Of a DNA stretch of 64,000 nt, positions 63,266 through 64,000 are shown piece by piece. Position 1 is the first letter of the stretch; every line of letters begins with the position of its first letter. Source of the DNA: Omphiscola glabra (taxonomy: Eukaryota > Mollusca > Gastropoda > Lymnaeidae). Made by a program: the position numbers and the translations under genes. The notes beneath the pieces are model-generated. The model was given only the letters and a program-made list of their open reading frames with translations. It did not search any database and was not told where the DNA came from. Location: NCBI GenBank assembly GCA_964017045.1, contig OZ024807.1, positions 6,634,481 to 6,698,480 of the forward strand. The letters run 5' to 3'.

Positions 63266-64000
63266 ACGTCATATACTGTAAATGGCTTTAAAAAAAAAAT
63301 GGTGTCTATTTTCTATGCATTGTGGTTTTATTGTGAAATAGGGGGCGATATGGTCATGGAGCGCCCCAGAGGTCAAAAGTAGCTACTCCACAGGTTTGTG
63401 ATCACCTTCTAACACAGTGGAAAGCGGGAGGCCTGTCCATTATGCACGATTAAAAGACATCTATTCGGCCTCAACGGTTTGGGGTTTTCAGTTGACACGT
63501 TTGAACACAGAGCACTCTCTTAGCACCACACACTTAGCACCACACACTTAGCACCACACTTAACACTACCCCGACCACCAGAATACACCCGTCGCATTAC
63601 TCATGAAGAATCTAGGCAAGAAAAAAACCCACACACACACACAAATACAACAACATAGATTATGTGTAAAAATCCTCGGGTTTTTTTTTACTCACCTTTA
63701 TTTTATACAATAGAAAGCTTCTTTAGCGCTTATCACAAGATGCGATTTGATTGCTGGTGGCCGAGGCGCTCCCCGAGTGATGGCAGTAAGCATATGTCGT
63801 GAAATAACGAGACGAAGGCGAGGGCTTTTAAGTCCTAAAGGAGATATGACGCATATCAATCACTGCTTTAAGCCCAGAAAGCAACTCGCGTGGCGTGCTG
63901 AAACAGAGAGATCTAATCCTAAAGCTGACATGCTTTGAACGTATAAAAAAAAAAAAAATAAGGGCGCTTTATCGCCATCGGAGGGAGCTGCGTGCAGTGG
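63266..64000. other. Unique sequence to window end
   Basis: Short CTTAGCACCACACA repeat at 63520-63560 and (CA)n at 63631-63642. An open plus frame at 63747-63938 has no recognisable domain. No gene was called. Confidence 0.4.

Overview
The window looks like non-coding nuclear DNA from an animal, most likely a heterobranch (pulmonate-type) gastropod mollusc. It is AT-rich and has no dense gene content. It carries an intron-style splice donor, non-LTR retrotransposon debris with a cysteine/histidine tail of a kind I associate with molluscan elements, hAT, pogo-like and foldback MITEs, and four copies of a ~196 bp element that I recognise as the non-autonomous form of the SPIN hAT transposon. 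SPIN is known for horizontal transfer among tetrapods and for its presence in the pond snail Lymnaea stagnalis and the bug Rhodnius. The species cannot be fixed from the sequence alone.

Only one protein-coding feature looks like a host exon. At 1858-1909 a good-context ATG opens a 17-residue signal-peptide-like sequence that runs straight into a consensus GTAAGT donor. It is preceded by a GC-richer block with two inverted CCAAT boxes. If this is right, the gene runs on the + strand and everything after 1910 may be one giant first intron. A weak candidate for a second exon (37816-37880) has matching phase and good splice sites but is unproven.

The rest is dominated by tandem repeats. About 45 minisatellite or microsatellite arrays (units 2-82 bp) add up to roughly 16 kb, about a quarter of the window. 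The largest are a 19-bp array with a 95-bp higher-order unit (26.5-27.7 kb), a 21-bp array (32.0-33.3 kb), a 33-bp array (15.7-16.4 kb), a 22-bp array (47.8-48.4 kb), a 12-bp proline-codon-like array (61.7-62.4 kb), a 17-bp array inside a transposon-like element (55.7-56.7 kb) and a 24-bp array with a 120-bp higher-order unit (58.9-59.3 kb). Many have units divisible by three and so give long open frames that are not genes.

Mobile-element layout: SPIN copies at 9.0, 33.3, 54.1 and 60.2 kb (the last three with 8-bp target duplications); MITEs with CAGNGGCGT-type ends at 2.7, 14.8, 15.4, 36.1, 50.3, 50.8, 53.1, 57.0 and 61.0 kb plus remnants; a pogo-like MITE with a TA duplication at 45.1 kb; a foldback element with 9-bp flanking repeats at 57.3 kb; LINE 3' coding remnants at 22.6 and 25.8 kb; tRNA-like SINE fragments at 6.3 and 20.6 kb; and two dispersed unclassified families (copies at 7.7, 21.1, 21.6, 25.4 kb and at 25.0, 47.6 kb). 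No complete gene, rRNA, functional tRNA or CRISPR array was found.
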